NCBI GenBank assembly: GCA_951812965.1
Contig: OX638341.1
Location: forward strand, 1,346,438 to 1,410,437
Direction of reading: 5' to 3'
Length of the DNA stretch: 64,000 bases
DNA from: an uncultured Pseudohongiella sp.
GTDB taxonomy: Bacteria; Pseudomonadota; Gammaproteobacteria; Pseudomonadales; Pseudohongiellaceae
Below are positions 54,241-63,805 of the stretch, piece by piece. Under the pieces are notes generated by a model. The model was given only the letters and a program-made list of their open reading frames with translations. It was not told the DNA's origin and did no database searches. Position 1 is the first letter of the stretch, and each line of letters starts with the position of its first letter. A program made the position numbers and the translations under genes.

Positions 54241-54378
54241 CGTCCAATTGCCTATTAAGCGACCGTCCAATTGCCGGTTGTGCGGTCGTCCAGTTGTCTA
54301 TTGACATAGCGTCCATTTGCCTATTATGGCGGCGTCTAATTGTCTATTGAGATTCCGTCCAATTGCCGGTTGGAGCGG
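54241..54378 (+). repeat. Six tandem 23-bp iteron-like repeats
   Basis: Units start at 54241, 54264, 54287, 54310, 54333 and 54356, an exact 23-base period. Each has a conserved CGTCCAATTGCCTATT-like block (variants include CCAGTTGTC and CCATTTGCC) and seven variable bases. They lie 30 bases upstream of the DUF4143 ATPase and before the LacI gene, divergently placed. Confidence 0.9.
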
Positions 54379-54474
54379 GGCCGCGTGTTGCCGGCAAGGG
54401 CGCGACGGGGGGATTTGTTGCCGTATCCCGGCCAGTGGCGGATACTATCGGGGATTTGCTATGGAATCGTCGAT

Positions 54475-55488
54475 ATGACCAAGGTAACTTCGCTGGACAT
54501 CGCCGATTTGGCCGGAGTTTCTCAATCGACGGTATCGCGCGCCCTGCGCGAGAGCCCGCTGGTCAATCCCCAGACCCGGCGCAGAATTCAACTCATCGCC
54601 CGGGAACACAACTACAAGGTAGACATCAGCGCCAGCAACCTTCGCTCGAAACACAGCCGCACCATCGCGATGCTGGTGCACCAGGAGTCTGAAATGGACT
54701 CCGACATCAATCCATTTTTCGTATCCATGTTGGCAAGTATTACCAGGGCCGCGGCGGCGAGGAACTACGACGTACTGCTTTCATTCCAGCAATTAAGCGA
54801 AAACTGGATTGTCGATTACCAGAACAGCAACAAGGCAGAGGGAATCATATTGCTGGGATACGGCGGATACACCGACTATATCCGCAAGGCCGAACTGCTC
54901 GATGACGCCCACGTCCTTACCTGGGGGCCGGTGATCGAAGGCCAGCCCGGACATTTTATCGGTTGTGACAACCGGCAAGGCGGATACATCGCCACGCGGC
55001 ACCTGCTCAGCCTGGGTCACCGGTTGATCGCGTTTCTCGGCGACATTTCCGACGATTGTCCGGAGATTCAGGATCGTTACTTCGGCTATCGCAAGGCATT
55101 AGGCGAGGCTGGAATTCGCCAGGACGAGGCCTTGCAGGCGCCGGCTACTCCCGCCGAGCGCAGCGGCTATCTGGCGGCGCAAGAACTGTTATCCCGCGAC
55201 GTCGAATTCAGCGCGGTATTCTGCAGCAGTGACTTGAGCGCCCTGGGAGCGGTCAAGGCTTTCAGAGAAGGAAAATTGTCGGTTCCCGCAGACATTTCCG
55301 TGGTCGGTTTCGATGATATTCCCGCGGTATCGTACACAACGCCTGCGTTGACCACGGTTCGGCAGAACACCGCCAAGGCTGGAGAGATCATGGTTGACGT
55401 ACTGTTGCGGCTGGTGAATGGACATACGGTTCAATCGCAACTGATTGAACCGGAACTGACCATCCGCGCCTCCTGCCGGCCGTATTAA
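54475..55488 (+). CDS. LacI-family transcriptional regulator
   Basis: ATG 54475 gives MTKVTSLDIADLAGVSQSTVSRALRESPLVNPQTRRRI, the LacI helix-turn-helix and hinge; the frame upstream runs through the repeats and is not used. The rest is a periplasmic-binding-like sugar domain ending in the normal DDIPAVSYTTPALTTVRQN signature. It is 337 residues long. It probably represses the nearby carbohydrate genes through the ATGAATACGTATTCAT-type sites. Confidence 0.92.
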   Translation: MTKVTSLDIADLAGVSQSTVSRALRESPLVNPQTRRRIQLIAREHNYKVDISASNLRSKHSRTIAMLVHQESEMDSDINPFFVSMLASITRAAAARNYDVLLSFQQLSENWIVDYQNSNKAEGIILLGYGGYTDYIRKAELLDDAHVLTWGPVIEGQPGHFIGCDNRQGGYIATRHLLSLGHRLIAFLGDISDDCPEIQDRYFGYRKALGEAGIRQDEALQAPATPAERSGYLAAQELLSRDVEFSAVFCSSDLSALGAVKAFREGKLSVPADISVVGFDDIPAVSYTTPALTTVRQNTAKAGEIMVDVLLRLVNGHTVQSQLIEPELTIRASCRPY

Positions 55489-57131
55489 CCGGACTCCCGG
55501 CAAACTTCGGCAATCAGGCTCGAGCGAGGCGGCAATACCAGGCTGCCATTGGCGATGGCGCCCTGTCTGGCGGGGAATCCATTGAGCTGCTGTAGCCGTT
55601 GGCCATCGAACAGAGACAGTTCCCGTTTGTGGACCTGGCGCTCTTCGTCATCCAGATTGAAGCAGAGAACCAGCGTTTGCTCATCCGTTGCGCGCGTGCA
55701 GGCCAGCACATTGTCGTTCCGCGCCGGAAGAAACTTCAAATCTCCATGTAGCAGTGCGGGTTGCTGCTTGCGGAAATGCAGGAAGTCGCGAATGCAGGCG
55801 AGAACGGAATCGGGGTTTTGCGTCTGCCGATTCGCCGCCAGCGCAAAATGCCGGGCATCGACCGGCAGCCACGGGTTGGCGCTGGAAAATCCTGCGTTGG
55901 GGGCGTCTTCGCTCCACGGCATCGGCGTGCGGCAACCGTCCCTGCCTTTGTACACAGGCCAAAAACTCAGGCCGTAAGGATCACGCAGTTGCTCGTAAGG
56001 CACCTCGGCTTCAGGTAAGCCGAGTTCATCGCCCTGGTATATGCAGATTGCGCCACGCAGGCAACCCAGCAGGATGGAAAACAATTTGGCGGAGTCCGTA
56101 TCGGGATCGTTGCCGGTCCAGCGGCTGGCCACGCGTTCGACATCGTGATTGCCGATAGCCAAACAGCACCATCCGCCGCGGGCCTTTGCCTGCAGGGTTT
56201 CCAGAGTTTGTCTGATATGGCTGGCCGATCCATCCGGTCCCATCAGTTCGAAGCTGTAGGCCATATGCAAGTGGCTGTCCCCGCGGGTGTATTCACCGAT
56301 CACATCCATTGACCGGTCTGAGCCGATTTCACCCAGGGCGATGGCGTCGTACTTGTCCAGCAGGCGTCGGATATCTTCCATGAAAAGAAGATTGTCGGGG
56401 TGGCTGTGATCGAACAGGTGTTCCTGCATACCGTACGGCGATGCCGCCTCGCCACCGGTTAGAAACGAGCCTGCCCCGGAGTGCCTGGGCGGATTATTAC
56501 GCAGTTGCGGGTCGTGCATACAAAAGTTGATTGCATCCAGCCTGAATCCGTCCACTCCGCGTTGCAACCAGAACTCAAGATTGCTTAATCCAGCCTGTCG
56601 GACTTGCGGATTGTGATAGTTCAGGTCGGGCTGCCCGGGCAGGAAATTGTGCAGATAATATTGGCGACGTCGCGGCTCCCACTTCCAGGCAACGCCTCCG
56701 AATACCGACAGCCAGTTGTTCGGCGGACTGCCATCGGGCCGCGGGTCCGCCCAGACGTACCAATCCGCCTTGGCGTTATCCAGATCGTTGCGGCTTTCCT
56801 GAAACCACGGATGGTGGTCCGAGGTATGGCTGAGAACGTGGTCGATTATGACCTTGATTCCGCGCCGGTGGGCCTCGCCGAGAAGTAGGTCGAAATCTTC
56901 CAGCGCGCCGAACACGGGATCGACCTGACGATAATCGCTCACGTCATAGCCGAAGTCCTTCATCGGCGATTTGAAAAACGGCGAGATCCAGATCGCATCC
57001 ACGCCGAGTTCCTGAATATAGTCCATTCTGCCGGTAATGCCCGGGAGATCGCCGGTCCCGTCGCCATTGCTATCCATAAAACTGCGCGGATAAATCTGGT
57101 ATATGACGGCGTTGCGCCACCATTCACTCAT
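55485..57131 (-). CDS. GH13 alpha-glucosidase
   Basis: ATG 57131 gives MSEWWRNAVIYQIYPRSFMDSNGDGTGDLPG, the usual GH13 start. The 548-residue enzyme has the four conserved regions: DHVLSHTSDHHPWF, GFRLDAINF (nucleophile Asp), ALGEIGSDRS (acid/base Glu) and AIGNHDVERVAS (third acidic residue). It should hydrolyse alpha-1,4 or alpha-1,6 glucosidic bonds in the cytoplasm, as no signal peptide is seen. Its 3' end overlaps the LacI gene by four bases. A LacI-type palindrome lies in its upstream region. Confidence 0.92.
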   Translation of the reverse strand: MSEWWRNAVIYQIYPRSFMDSNGDGTGDLPGITGRMDYIQELGVDAIWISPFFKSPMKDFGYDVSDYRQVDPVFGALEDFDLLLGEAHRRGIKVIIDHVLSHTSDHHPWFQESRNDLDNAKADWYVWADPRPDGSPPNNWLSVFGGVAWKWEPRRRQYYLHNFLPGQPDLNYHNPQVRQAGLSNLEFWLQRGVDGFRLDAINFCMHDPQLRNNPPRHSGAGSFLTGGEAASPYGMQEHLFDHSHPDNLLFMEDIRRLLDKYDAIALGEIGSDRSMDVIGEYTRGDSHLHMAYSFELMGPDGSASHIRQTLETLQAKARGGWCCLAIGNHDVERVASRWTGNDPDTDSAKLFSILLGCLRGAICIYQGDELGLPEAEVPYEQLRDPYGLSFWPVYKGRDGCRTPMPWSEDAPNAGFSSANPWLPVDARHFALAANRQTQNPDSVLACIRDFLHFRKQQPALLHGDLKFLPARNDNVLACTRATDEQTLVLCFNLDDEERQVHKRELSLFDGQRLQQLNGFPARQGAIANGSLVLPPRSSLIAEVCRESG

Positions 57132-57264
57132 GGCCGCATTCTCCCGGACGCTTGTTTTCGAAAACTGAAAATCATTCTTGAGTGGGCCGACGCCAATTCC
57201 TTCTGGAAATCCAGCCTGCTGGAATCGTACCGGGGATAATTCGGATTTGTATAGATAATCGCCT

Positions 57265-57280
57265 ATGAATACGTATTCAT
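57265..57280. promoter_or_regulatory. Palindromic operator upstream of the GH13 gene
   Basis: ATGAATACGTATTCAT is a perfect 16-bp palindrome with a central CG, the form expected of LacI-family operators. It sits in the 287-base gap between the divergent GH13 and halogenase-like genes. A near copy lies before the TonB receptor at 63702. No gene is seen in the rest of the gap; a weaker inverted repeat CTTGC-ATG-GCAAG is near 57312. Confidence 0.7.
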
Positions 57281-57418
57281 TGCGAGAGCCTCGCCAGTCC
57301 TGCCTGCGGTGGCTTGCATGGCAAGTCAAAGCCTGTATTCTGATTCCGGAACAATAATGCCAGGCCGAAATTTCACTGCCGACTACCCATAACTCTTCCC
57401 AAGACTCTTCCTGAAACC

Positions 57419-58930
57419 ATGCCGGATCATGCGCCAGTACAGCAGGTGGTCATTGCCGGAGGCGGCACGGCCGGCTGGATGGCGGCGGCTCTCCTTGCCA
57501 AAACGATGGGCTCCACAGTCGATATTCGACTGGTGGAATCAGAGGAAATCGGTACCGTCGGAGTAGGGGAAGCCACTATACCGCCGATTCGGCAGTTCAA
57601 TCAGGTGCTCGGCCTGGATGAGAACGAATTCCTGAGACGGACCCAGGGCACCTTCAAGCTGGGCATCCAGTTCCGCGACTGGGGCCGGGCCGGCGACTGC
57701 TACATGCACGCATTCGGCGAGGTCGGGCGCGACCTGGGCATGGGCAGTTTCCACCAGTATTGGATGAGGGCGGTCCGGGAGGGTAACGCCGGACGATTCT
57801 GGGACTATTCGGTCAATGAGACCGCCGCCCTGGCGAATCGGTTCGACCGTATCGACAAATTGCCCGGCAGTCCGCTGCAAGGCGTAGTCCATGCTTTCCA
57901 TTTCGATGCGGCCTTATACGCCCGTTACCTCCGGGAATTCAGCGAACGGCTGGGCGTGACTCGCATCGAAGGCAAGATCACGCAGGTTGAGAGGCGCGCG
58001 GATAACGGCTTCATTGAAGCGCTGGTACTGGACAACGGCGATCGCGTGGCCGGCGAGTTATTCATCGATTGCACCGGATTCCGGGCGCTGTTGATCGGCA
58101 AGGCGCTCGGTGTGGAATATGAAGACTGGTCGCACTTGCTGCCATGCGACCGGGCGGCTGCGGTGCCCAGCGAACCGGTGAACCCGCTCGGTTCGTATAC
58201 CAGGGCGACTGCCCGTAACGCCGGCTGGCAGTGGCGAATTCCATTGCAGCATCGTATTGGTAACGGCCATGTCTATTGCAGCAATTACATGAGCGATGAC
58301 GAAGCCGTATCTACCTTGCTCGACAATCTGGATGGCGCGGCGCTCGACGAGCCGCGCTTGCTGAAATTCACCACCGGCAGGCGTAAACAGTTCTGGAGCC
58401 GGAATTGCATTGCGCTGGGGCTGGCCAGCGGGTTCATGGAACCGCTGGAGTCAACCAGCATTCATCTCATTCAAACCGGCGTGAGCTGGCTCGTGCGCCT
58501 GTTCCCGAACCGGCGCTTCGAGCAGGCGAACATCGACGAGTTCAATCGTCAGTGCCTGTTTGATTTCGATCGTATTCGCGACTTCCTGATCCTGCACTAC
58601 AAATTGAACGAGAAAGACGATTTGCCTTTTTGGCGCGATTGCCAAAACTCACCGACGCCGGAGCGGCTAAAACACCGGTTGGAACTGTTCGAAGCAGGCG
58701 GCGGTGTATATCGGGAATTGGGAGAACTTTTCACGGAGTCGGCATGGCTACAAGTCATGTTCGGCCAGAATATCCAGCCGCGGAACTACCACTCCATTGT
58801 CGACGGCATCTCTTCAAAGCAATTGCAGGAATATCTGAATAATCTGAAAACCATAATTCAGGGAGCGGTGCGGCGGTTGCCCGAACACGAAGATTTCATT
58901 CGCCGGCATTGCGCCGCTCCATCGCCATGA
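57419..58930 (+). CDS. Flavin-dependent tryptophan halogenase family protein
   Basis: The 503-residue protein has the FAD-binding VIAGGGTAGWMAAALLAK (GGGTAGW, residues 14-20). The GEATIPPIRQFN stretch follows, and Lys80 in TFKLGIQF matches the catalytic Lys79 of PrnA. It also has WQWRIPLQHRIGNGHVYCS. The fold is that of tryptophan halogenases, but many genes of this kind sit next to TonB receptors in sugar loci and may have another role. It starts the plus-strand run into the MFS transporter gene. Confidence 0.85.
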   Translation: MPDHAPVQQVVIAGGGTAGWMAAALLAKTMGSTVDIRLVESEEIGTVGVGEATIPPIRQFNQVLGLDENEFLRRTQGTFKLGIQFRDWGRAGDCYMHAFGEVGRDLGMGSFHQYWMRAVREGNAGRFWDYSVNETAALANRFDRIDKLPGSPLQGVVHAFHFDAALYARYLREFSERLGVTRIEGKITQVERRADNGFIEALVLDNGDRVAGELFIDCTGFRALLIGKALGVEYEDWSHLLPCDRAAAVPSEPVNPLGSYTRATARNAGWQWRIPLQHRIGNGHVYCSNYMSDDEAVSTLLDNLDGAALDEPRLLKFTTGRRKQFWSRNCIALGLASGFMEPLESTSIHLIQTGVSWLVRLFPNRRFEQANIDEFNRQCLFDFDRIRDFLILHYKLNEKDDLPFWRDCQNSPTPERLKHRLELFEAGGGVYRELGELFTESAWLQVMFGQNIQPRNYHSIVDGISSKQLQEYLNNLKTIIQGAVRRLPEHEDFIRRHCAAPSP

Positions 58931-60462
58931 CCGAAATTTCAACCGCGGGAGGAGAGAGCTTGAACACGCATCTCAGGCAAAAGCCTAATCTGGGATTCTG
59001 GCAAATCTGGAACATGTGCTTCGGCTTCCTCGGCATACAGTTCGGTTTTGCCTTGCAGAACGCGAATGCGAGCCGGATTTTCCAGACCCTCGGCGCTGAT
59101 ATGGAGACCTTGCCGCTGCTTTGGGTCGCGGCGCCGCTGACCGGGCTGATCGTTCAGCCGATCGTCGGCTACATGAGCGACCGCACCTGGAACTCCCTTG
59201 GCCGGCGGCGTCCCTATTTCCTGGTCGGTGCAGTGTTAACCACGCTGGCATTGCTGGCAATGCCCAATTCGCCGACCTTGTGGATCGCCGCCGGCGCGTT
59301 ATGGATTCTCGACGCGTCAATCAATATCACCATAGAGCCTTTCCGGGCGTTTGTCGGGGACATGCTGCCGAAACGTCAGCGTTCCACCGGCTATGTCATG
59401 CAGAGCTTTTTTATCGCGCTCGGCGCTGTGGTGGCGTCCGCTCTCCCTTGGATGATGAGTAATTGGCTGGGTGTTGCGAACACGGCCCCGGAAGGAGAGA
59501 TCCCTGACTCGGTCCGATATTCCTTTTTCATCGGTGCGGCGGTTCTGTTCGGCGCGGTCATGTGGACTATCGCCCGGACCAGGGAATACAGCCCGGAGCA
59601 ATTGGCGAGTTTTGAAGAAAACGTTGCGGAAACTGCGAGTAGTGTGCAGGGAGGAACTCCGGTTTTTCGGTTGCGCAGCGCACTCGTGTGGTTGTCAGTG
59701 GGAGCCATGGGTCTTGCCGCGGCCGTGATTTTCGATGCCGACAAGAGTCTTTACCTGCTCGCCGCCGGCATCCTGGTCTTCGGTGCGCTGCAATACGCGG
59801 CTATCGGCATGCAGAACAGAAATCAGGTGGATAACGTGTTTTTCGACATGTGCCGCAATCTGGTGGAGATGCCCCAGACCATGAAGCGTCTTGCCTGGGT
59901 GCAGTTCTTTTCCTGGTTCGCCTTGTTCACGATGTGGATCTACACGACACCGGCGGTCACCAGCTTCCACTACGGTACGAGCGACACAGCTTCAGTTCAA
60001 TACAACGAGGGAGCGGATTGGGTCTCGGTGTTGTTCGCGGGTTATAACGTCGCCGCGGTTTTTGCCGCCATGTTGATCCCCCTGCTGATTCGCCGGCTGG
60101 GCATGTTTCGTTCGCATCAGTTCAACTTGCTGCTCGGCGCGCTCGGACTCGCTTCGTTTACGATATTGCGGGACCCGGCCTGGCTGCTCGCGTCCGAAAT
60201 CGGAATCGGCTTCGCCTGGGCGTCCATCGTATCAATTCCCTATGCGATTCTCGCGAACTCGATACCTGCCGCGAGGATGGGAATCTTCATGGGAATTTTC
60301 AATTTCTTCATTGTCATTCCGCAGTTGCTGGCAGCGGCGGTGCTGGGCATCATTATCGAATACGTTTTCGGCGGGGAGCCGATCCACGCCTTGTCCCTTG
60401 CCGCGGCATCCATGGTTGCGGCAGCTTTCGCCGTCTCATTTGTCGAACAGCGGAACCCATGA
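58927..60462 (+). CDS. SLC45-like MFS sugar transporter
   Basis: The ATG at 58927 overlaps the halogenase stop (ATGA). The 512-residue product has about twelve membrane segments and the SLC45/GPH sucrose-maltose transporter pattern: FGFALQNANASRIFQTLGADMETLPLLWVAAPLTGLIVQPIVGYMSDRTWNSLGRRRPYFLVGAV. Together with the GH13 enzyme it points to uptake and hydrolysis of an alpha-glucoside. It is followed after 36 bases by a GH43 gene. Confidence 0.85.
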   Translation: MTEISTAGGESLNTHLRQKPNLGFWQIWNMCFGFLGIQFGFALQNANASRIFQTLGADMETLPLLWVAAPLTGLIVQPIVGYMSDRTWNSLGRRRPYFLVGAVLTTLALLAMPNSPTLWIAAGALWILDASINITIEPFRAFVGDMLPKRQRSTGYVMQSFFIALGAVVASALPWMMSNWLGVANTAPEGEIPDSVRYSFFIGAAVLFGAVMWTIARTREYSPEQLASFEENVAETASSVQGGTPVFRLRSALVWLSVGAMGLAAAVIFDADKSLYLLAAGILVFGALQYAAIGMQNRNQVDNVFFDMCRNLVEMPQTMKRLAWVQFFSWFALFTMWIYTTPAVTSFHYGTSDTASVQYNEGADWVSVLFAGYNVAAVFAAMLIPLLIRRLGMFRSHQFNLLLGALGLASFTILRDPAWLLASEIGIGFAWASIVSIPYAILANSIPAARMGIFMGIFNFFIVIPQLLAAAVLGIIIEYVFGGEPIHALSLAAASMVAAAFAVSFVEQRNP

Positions 60463-60498
60463 CGGAAAATATTCAAGTCATACTCGCGGGAGAAACCA

Positions 60499-62220
60499 AT
60501 GATTCAAAATTCGCTTACTGCAAGATTTGTAGCGCAAAGGCTGTCCTTCCTGATCGGCGTCCTCTGCATTGCGTTGCTAACGCTCGATGCATCTGCGCAA
60601 TCAGACGCTTTCAGGAATCCGATACTGCGGGGCGGGTATCCCGATCCATCCATTACCCGGGTCGGGGATGACTATTACATCGTCAATTCCACTTTTGAGT
60701 ATTTCCCCGGATTGCCCATCCATCACAGCAGGGATCTCGTTAACTGGACGCTGGCCGGATACGGCATACACGATCCGGATCTCTATCGCGACGCGGTAAA
60801 TCTGGTGGATGTCCAATCCGATGGCGGCATCCACGCGCCTTCCATCCGCTGGCATGACGGCCTCTTCTATATCATTACCACCAATGTCTATAACCCCGGC
60901 AACGGCCAGCCGACGGAAATGGTGAACTTCATCATTACCGCGGAAGACGTGGCGGGACCGTGGTCCGAGCCCCATGTGATCGATGGCGCTCCGGGAATCG
61001 ATCCGGATATTTTCTTCGACGACGACGGCAAAGCCTGGTATGTGGGCAACCATGGGCCTTCGGACCCGGAATTTCCCGGCCAGGGCGAGATCTGGCTGCA
61101 GGAACTCGATCTCGAGAACTGGCGGCTGACCGGCGACAGGCATTTCCTCTGGAGGGGTGCCTGCGACGGCACCTGGGCGGAAGGTCCGCATATCTACAAA
61201 CGCGACGGCCGCTATTACCTGCTCATTGCCGAGGGAGGCACGAGTTACAACCATGCGGTGATGATCGCGGTCAGCGACGAAATCACGGGCCCCTACATTG
61301 CCAATGACAGGAACCCGATTCTCACATCGCGGAATCTGTCCTACAGCAACTGGGTGCATAGCACGGGGCACGCCGACATGGTGGAACTGCCGGACGGGCG
61401 TTGGTACATGGTGGCGCTCGGCAAACGCAACGATGAACTGGGCGACTCCAATATGGGGCGCGAATCGCACCTGATTCCAGTCGAATGGGAACGGGAACCC
61501 TTCGAGTGGAAGAATCCAAGATACGATTGGCCTGTAGTGGCCCCGGCGACGGGCAGAGTCGAAAGATCCACGCCGCTTCCCTTCGAAGACGCGCCGCAAT
61601 ACCGGAACGACACGTTCATCGAAGATTTCGACAGTGAAACGCTGGGTTTGCAATGGAATTTCAGAAGAGTCCCGCTGCCCGGCATATATTCCCTGAACAG
61701 CCGGGAGGGGTATTTACGTCTTTTTGCTCACGAAAACGTGATCGCCGAGCGTGGGCGCGCCGCGTTGATGGGAGTGCGGCAGCAGGAAAGCGATTTTCAG
61801 TACAGCGTCAAGATGGCGTTCGCACCGGAGCGGGATGACGTCGAGGCCGGCGTCAGTCTGTTTCAGAAGGACGACAACTATCTCAATTTTACGGTGGTGC
61901 GCAGCGGAGGGGAGAGCATGTTGCAACTGGTGCTGGCGGAAAGAGACCAGGCCCCCGTCACGATCGAACGGCAGGCGCTCGACGATTACTCGGGCGAAAT
62001 CGTGTTCAGGGTCGTCTCCAGGGACCGCAAGTATCGGTACGAGTATTCGCTCGACCAGGGCAACAGCTTCAACGTATTCGCCGAAACCGATGCCGCGAGG
62101 TTATTGAGCCGCGGATACACCGGCGCCTACCTGGGTGTCTACAGTTCAGGAAACGGCAATTCATCGGATGAGTATGCAGACTTCGATTGGGTGCGTTATG
62201 AAGGGTATGAACGAATCTGA
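60499..62220 (+). CDS. GH43 glycoside hydrolase with C-terminal beta-sandwich
   Basis: The 573-residue enzyme has a signal-type start ending DASAQ. The five-bladed GH43 domain follows, with PDPSITRVGDDYYIVNSTFEYFPG (base Asp), GIDPDIFFDD (pKa Asp) and WAEGPHIYKRDGRYYL (acid Glu). From about residue 370 comes a beta-sandwich (FIEDFDSETLGLQWNFRR) like the GH43 C-terminal C2 domain. It would cleave beta-xylosides or alpha-arabinosides outside the cytoplasm. Its stop lies inside the sulfatase gene start. Confidence 0.9.
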   Translation: MIQNSLTARFVAQRLSFLIGVLCIALLTLDASAQSDAFRNPILRGGYPDPSITRVGDDYYIVNSTFEYFPGLPIHHSRDLVNWTLAGYGIHDPDLYRDAVNLVDVQSDGGIHAPSIRWHDGLFYIITTNVYNPGNGQPTEMVNFIITAEDVAGPWSEPHVIDGAPGIDPDIFFDDDGKAWYVGNHGPSDPEFPGQGEIWLQELDLENWRLTGDRHFLWRGACDGTWAEGPHIYKRDGRYYLLIAEGGTSYNHAVMIAVSDEITGPYIANDRNPILTSRNLSYSNWVHSTGHADMVELPDGRWYMVALGKRNDELGDSNMGRESHLIPVEWEREPFEWKNPRYDWPVVAPATGRVERSTPLPFEDAPQYRNDTFIEDFDSETLGLQWNFRRVPLPGIYSLNSREGYLRLFAHENVIAERGRAALMGVRQQESDFQYSVKMAFAPERDDVEAGVSLFQKDDNYLNFTVVRSGGESMLQLVLAERDQAPVTIERQALDDYSGEIVFRVVSRDRKYRYEYSLDQGNSFNVFAETDAARLLSRGYTGAYLGVYSSGNGNSSDEYADFDWVRYEGYERI

Positions 62221-63649
62221 ACGCTGGTCGCGCTTTTCGGGGCGGCTGTCGGTGGTGGTCAGAATATGCGCGCTTGCGTGCGTGCTGCTGTTTTCCGCTT
62301 GTGCGGAGCGGGTCGAGGAACGGCCGCCGAACTTTGTTGTGCTCCTCGCGGACGACCTGGGTTATGGCGATCTGGGAATCTTCGGACATCCGACCATCAA
62401 GACACCGAATCTGGATCGGCTGGCCCGGCAGGGGCTGAAGCTCACGCAGTTCTATGCCGCGGCGTCGCTTTGTACGCCGAGCAGGGCCGGCTTGCTGACC
62501 GGCCGGCTACCTGTCAGAAACGGTATGGCAGGAGACCGGGGAGTGCTGTTCCCCGATTCGGCGGGAGGATTGCCTGCAACGGAGACAACGCTCGCCGAAG
62601 CGCTGCGGCAACGGGGTTACGCAACTGCGATGATCGGTAAATGGCATCTCGGCCACCTGCCGCAATATCTGCCCATGGAGCACGGTTTCGATCACTTCTT
62701 CGGCATTCCCTATTCCAACGATATGCGTCCCGAGCAGGATTGGGATTATGCGCAGGAGAACTTTCCACCGCTTCCATTCATGGACGGCGGCGAAGTCATC
62801 GAGCAAAGTCCCGATCAGAGCCGGTTCACCGAACGTTTTACCCGGCGCGCGCTCGAATTCATCGAAGCGAACCAGGCGCGGCCTTTCTTTCTATACCTTC
62901 CTTACACGGCGCCGCATACGCCGTTGGCGATCAGCGCCGAAAGGGCGGGCAAAAGCAGAAGAGGCCTGTATGGCGACGTAGTCGAAGAAGTGGACTGGAG
63001 CGTAGGCCGGATTGTCGCAACGCTGGAAAGCCTCGGGTTGGGGGAAAATACACTGGTGATCTTTTCCAGCGATAACGGACCCTGGGGCTGGCAAGGAGTC
63101 AACGGAGGATCGGCGGGCCTGCTTCGCGGCAAGAAGGGCAGCCCCTGGGAAGGGGGATTCCGTGTGCCCGCCATCGCCTGGATGCCTGGCACGGTTCCAG
63201 CGAACACCTTGTCCGAATCGATAGTAACCATGCTGGATCTGATGCCCACTTTCCTGAGCTTGTCGGGCGCCGATTCCGGCGCGAACAGACTCGAGCGCCT
63301 GGACGGTGTCGACGTCAGCGATTCACTGCTGGCCGCACAGCCGGTACGCGACGAAATGTTCTACTACCGTGCAACCGACCTGATAGCTTACCGGCGCGGA
63401 CCCTGGAAGATTTTTGTCCGGGACCCGGATCCCTGGTCGGACGAATACGGGGAAGAGGATATTCCGTTGTTGTTCAACGTCGAAACGGACCCGTCCGAAC
63501 AATTCAACATCGCGCGGGATCATCCGCAACTGATCGAGTCGCTTTCGGCGCGGGCCGCCGCGCACATGGATTCCGTGGAAGAAATCCCCTCTGAACTTGA
63601 CCGGATTTTGCCCGAGTTTCAGGAGAGCTTCGACCGCTACAATCAGTAG
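62198..63649 (+). CDS. Lipoprotein sulfatase (formylglycine type)
   Basis: ATG 62198 or 62207 gives a lipoprotein signal (ICALACVLLFSAC). The enzyme has FVVLLADDLGYGDLG with metal ligands, the sulfatase signature LCTPSRAGLLTGR in which the Cys is converted to formylglycine, and GKWHLGH and SSDNGPWG blocks. The Cys-type motif needs a formylglycine-generating enzyme, not seen in the window. It would remove sulfate from an extracellular glycan. It overlaps the GH43 gene by about 23 bases. Confidence 0.88.
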   Translation: MKGMNESERWSRFSGRLSVVVRICALACVLLFSACAERVEERPPNFVVLLADDLGYGDLGIFGHPTIKTPNLDRLARQGLKLTQFYAAASLCTPSRAGLLTGRLPVRNGMAGDRGVLFPDSAGGLPATETTLAEALRQRGYATAMIGKWHLGHLPQYLPMEHGFDHFFGIPYSNDMRPEQDWDYAQENFPPLPFMDGGEVIEQSPDQSRFTERFTRRALEFIEANQARPFFLYLPYTAPHTPLAISAERAGKSRRGLYGDVVEEVDWSVGRIVATLESLGLGENTLVIFSSDNGPWGWQGVNGGSAGLLRGKKGSPWEGGFRVPAIAWMPGTVPANTLSESIVTMLDLMPTFLSLSGADSGANRLERLDGVDVSDSLLAAQPVRDEMFYYRATDLIAYRRGPWKIFVRDPDPWSDEYGEEDIPLLFNVETDPSEQFNIARDHPQLIESLSARAAAHMDSVEEIPSELDRILPEFQESFDRYNQ

Positions 63650-63701
63650 CGACGAAGTCGGCTCAGTCCCGGAAAACAAAGGCCTTCCGCAAAGCTCTGA
63701 T

Positions 63702-63717
63702 ATGAATACGTATGCAT
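63702..63717. promoter_or_regulatory. Palindromic operator upstream of the TonB receptor
   Basis: ATGAATACGTATGCAT differs by one base from the operator at 57265 and lies about 90 bases before the receptor start. It ties the receptor gene to the same regulator. Confidence 0.65.
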
Positions 63718-63805
63718 TCCATTGCTAATCCCGGTGCATAAGCCTATAAAAACAGGATAGTTGAATTCCGGGTATTGCCGGATGACTGAATATGCGAGGG
63801 TTACC

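Noticed and set aside
54241-54378. CRISPR array
   Set aside because: The variable segments are only 7 bases and no cas genes are present; the even 23-base period fits iterons.
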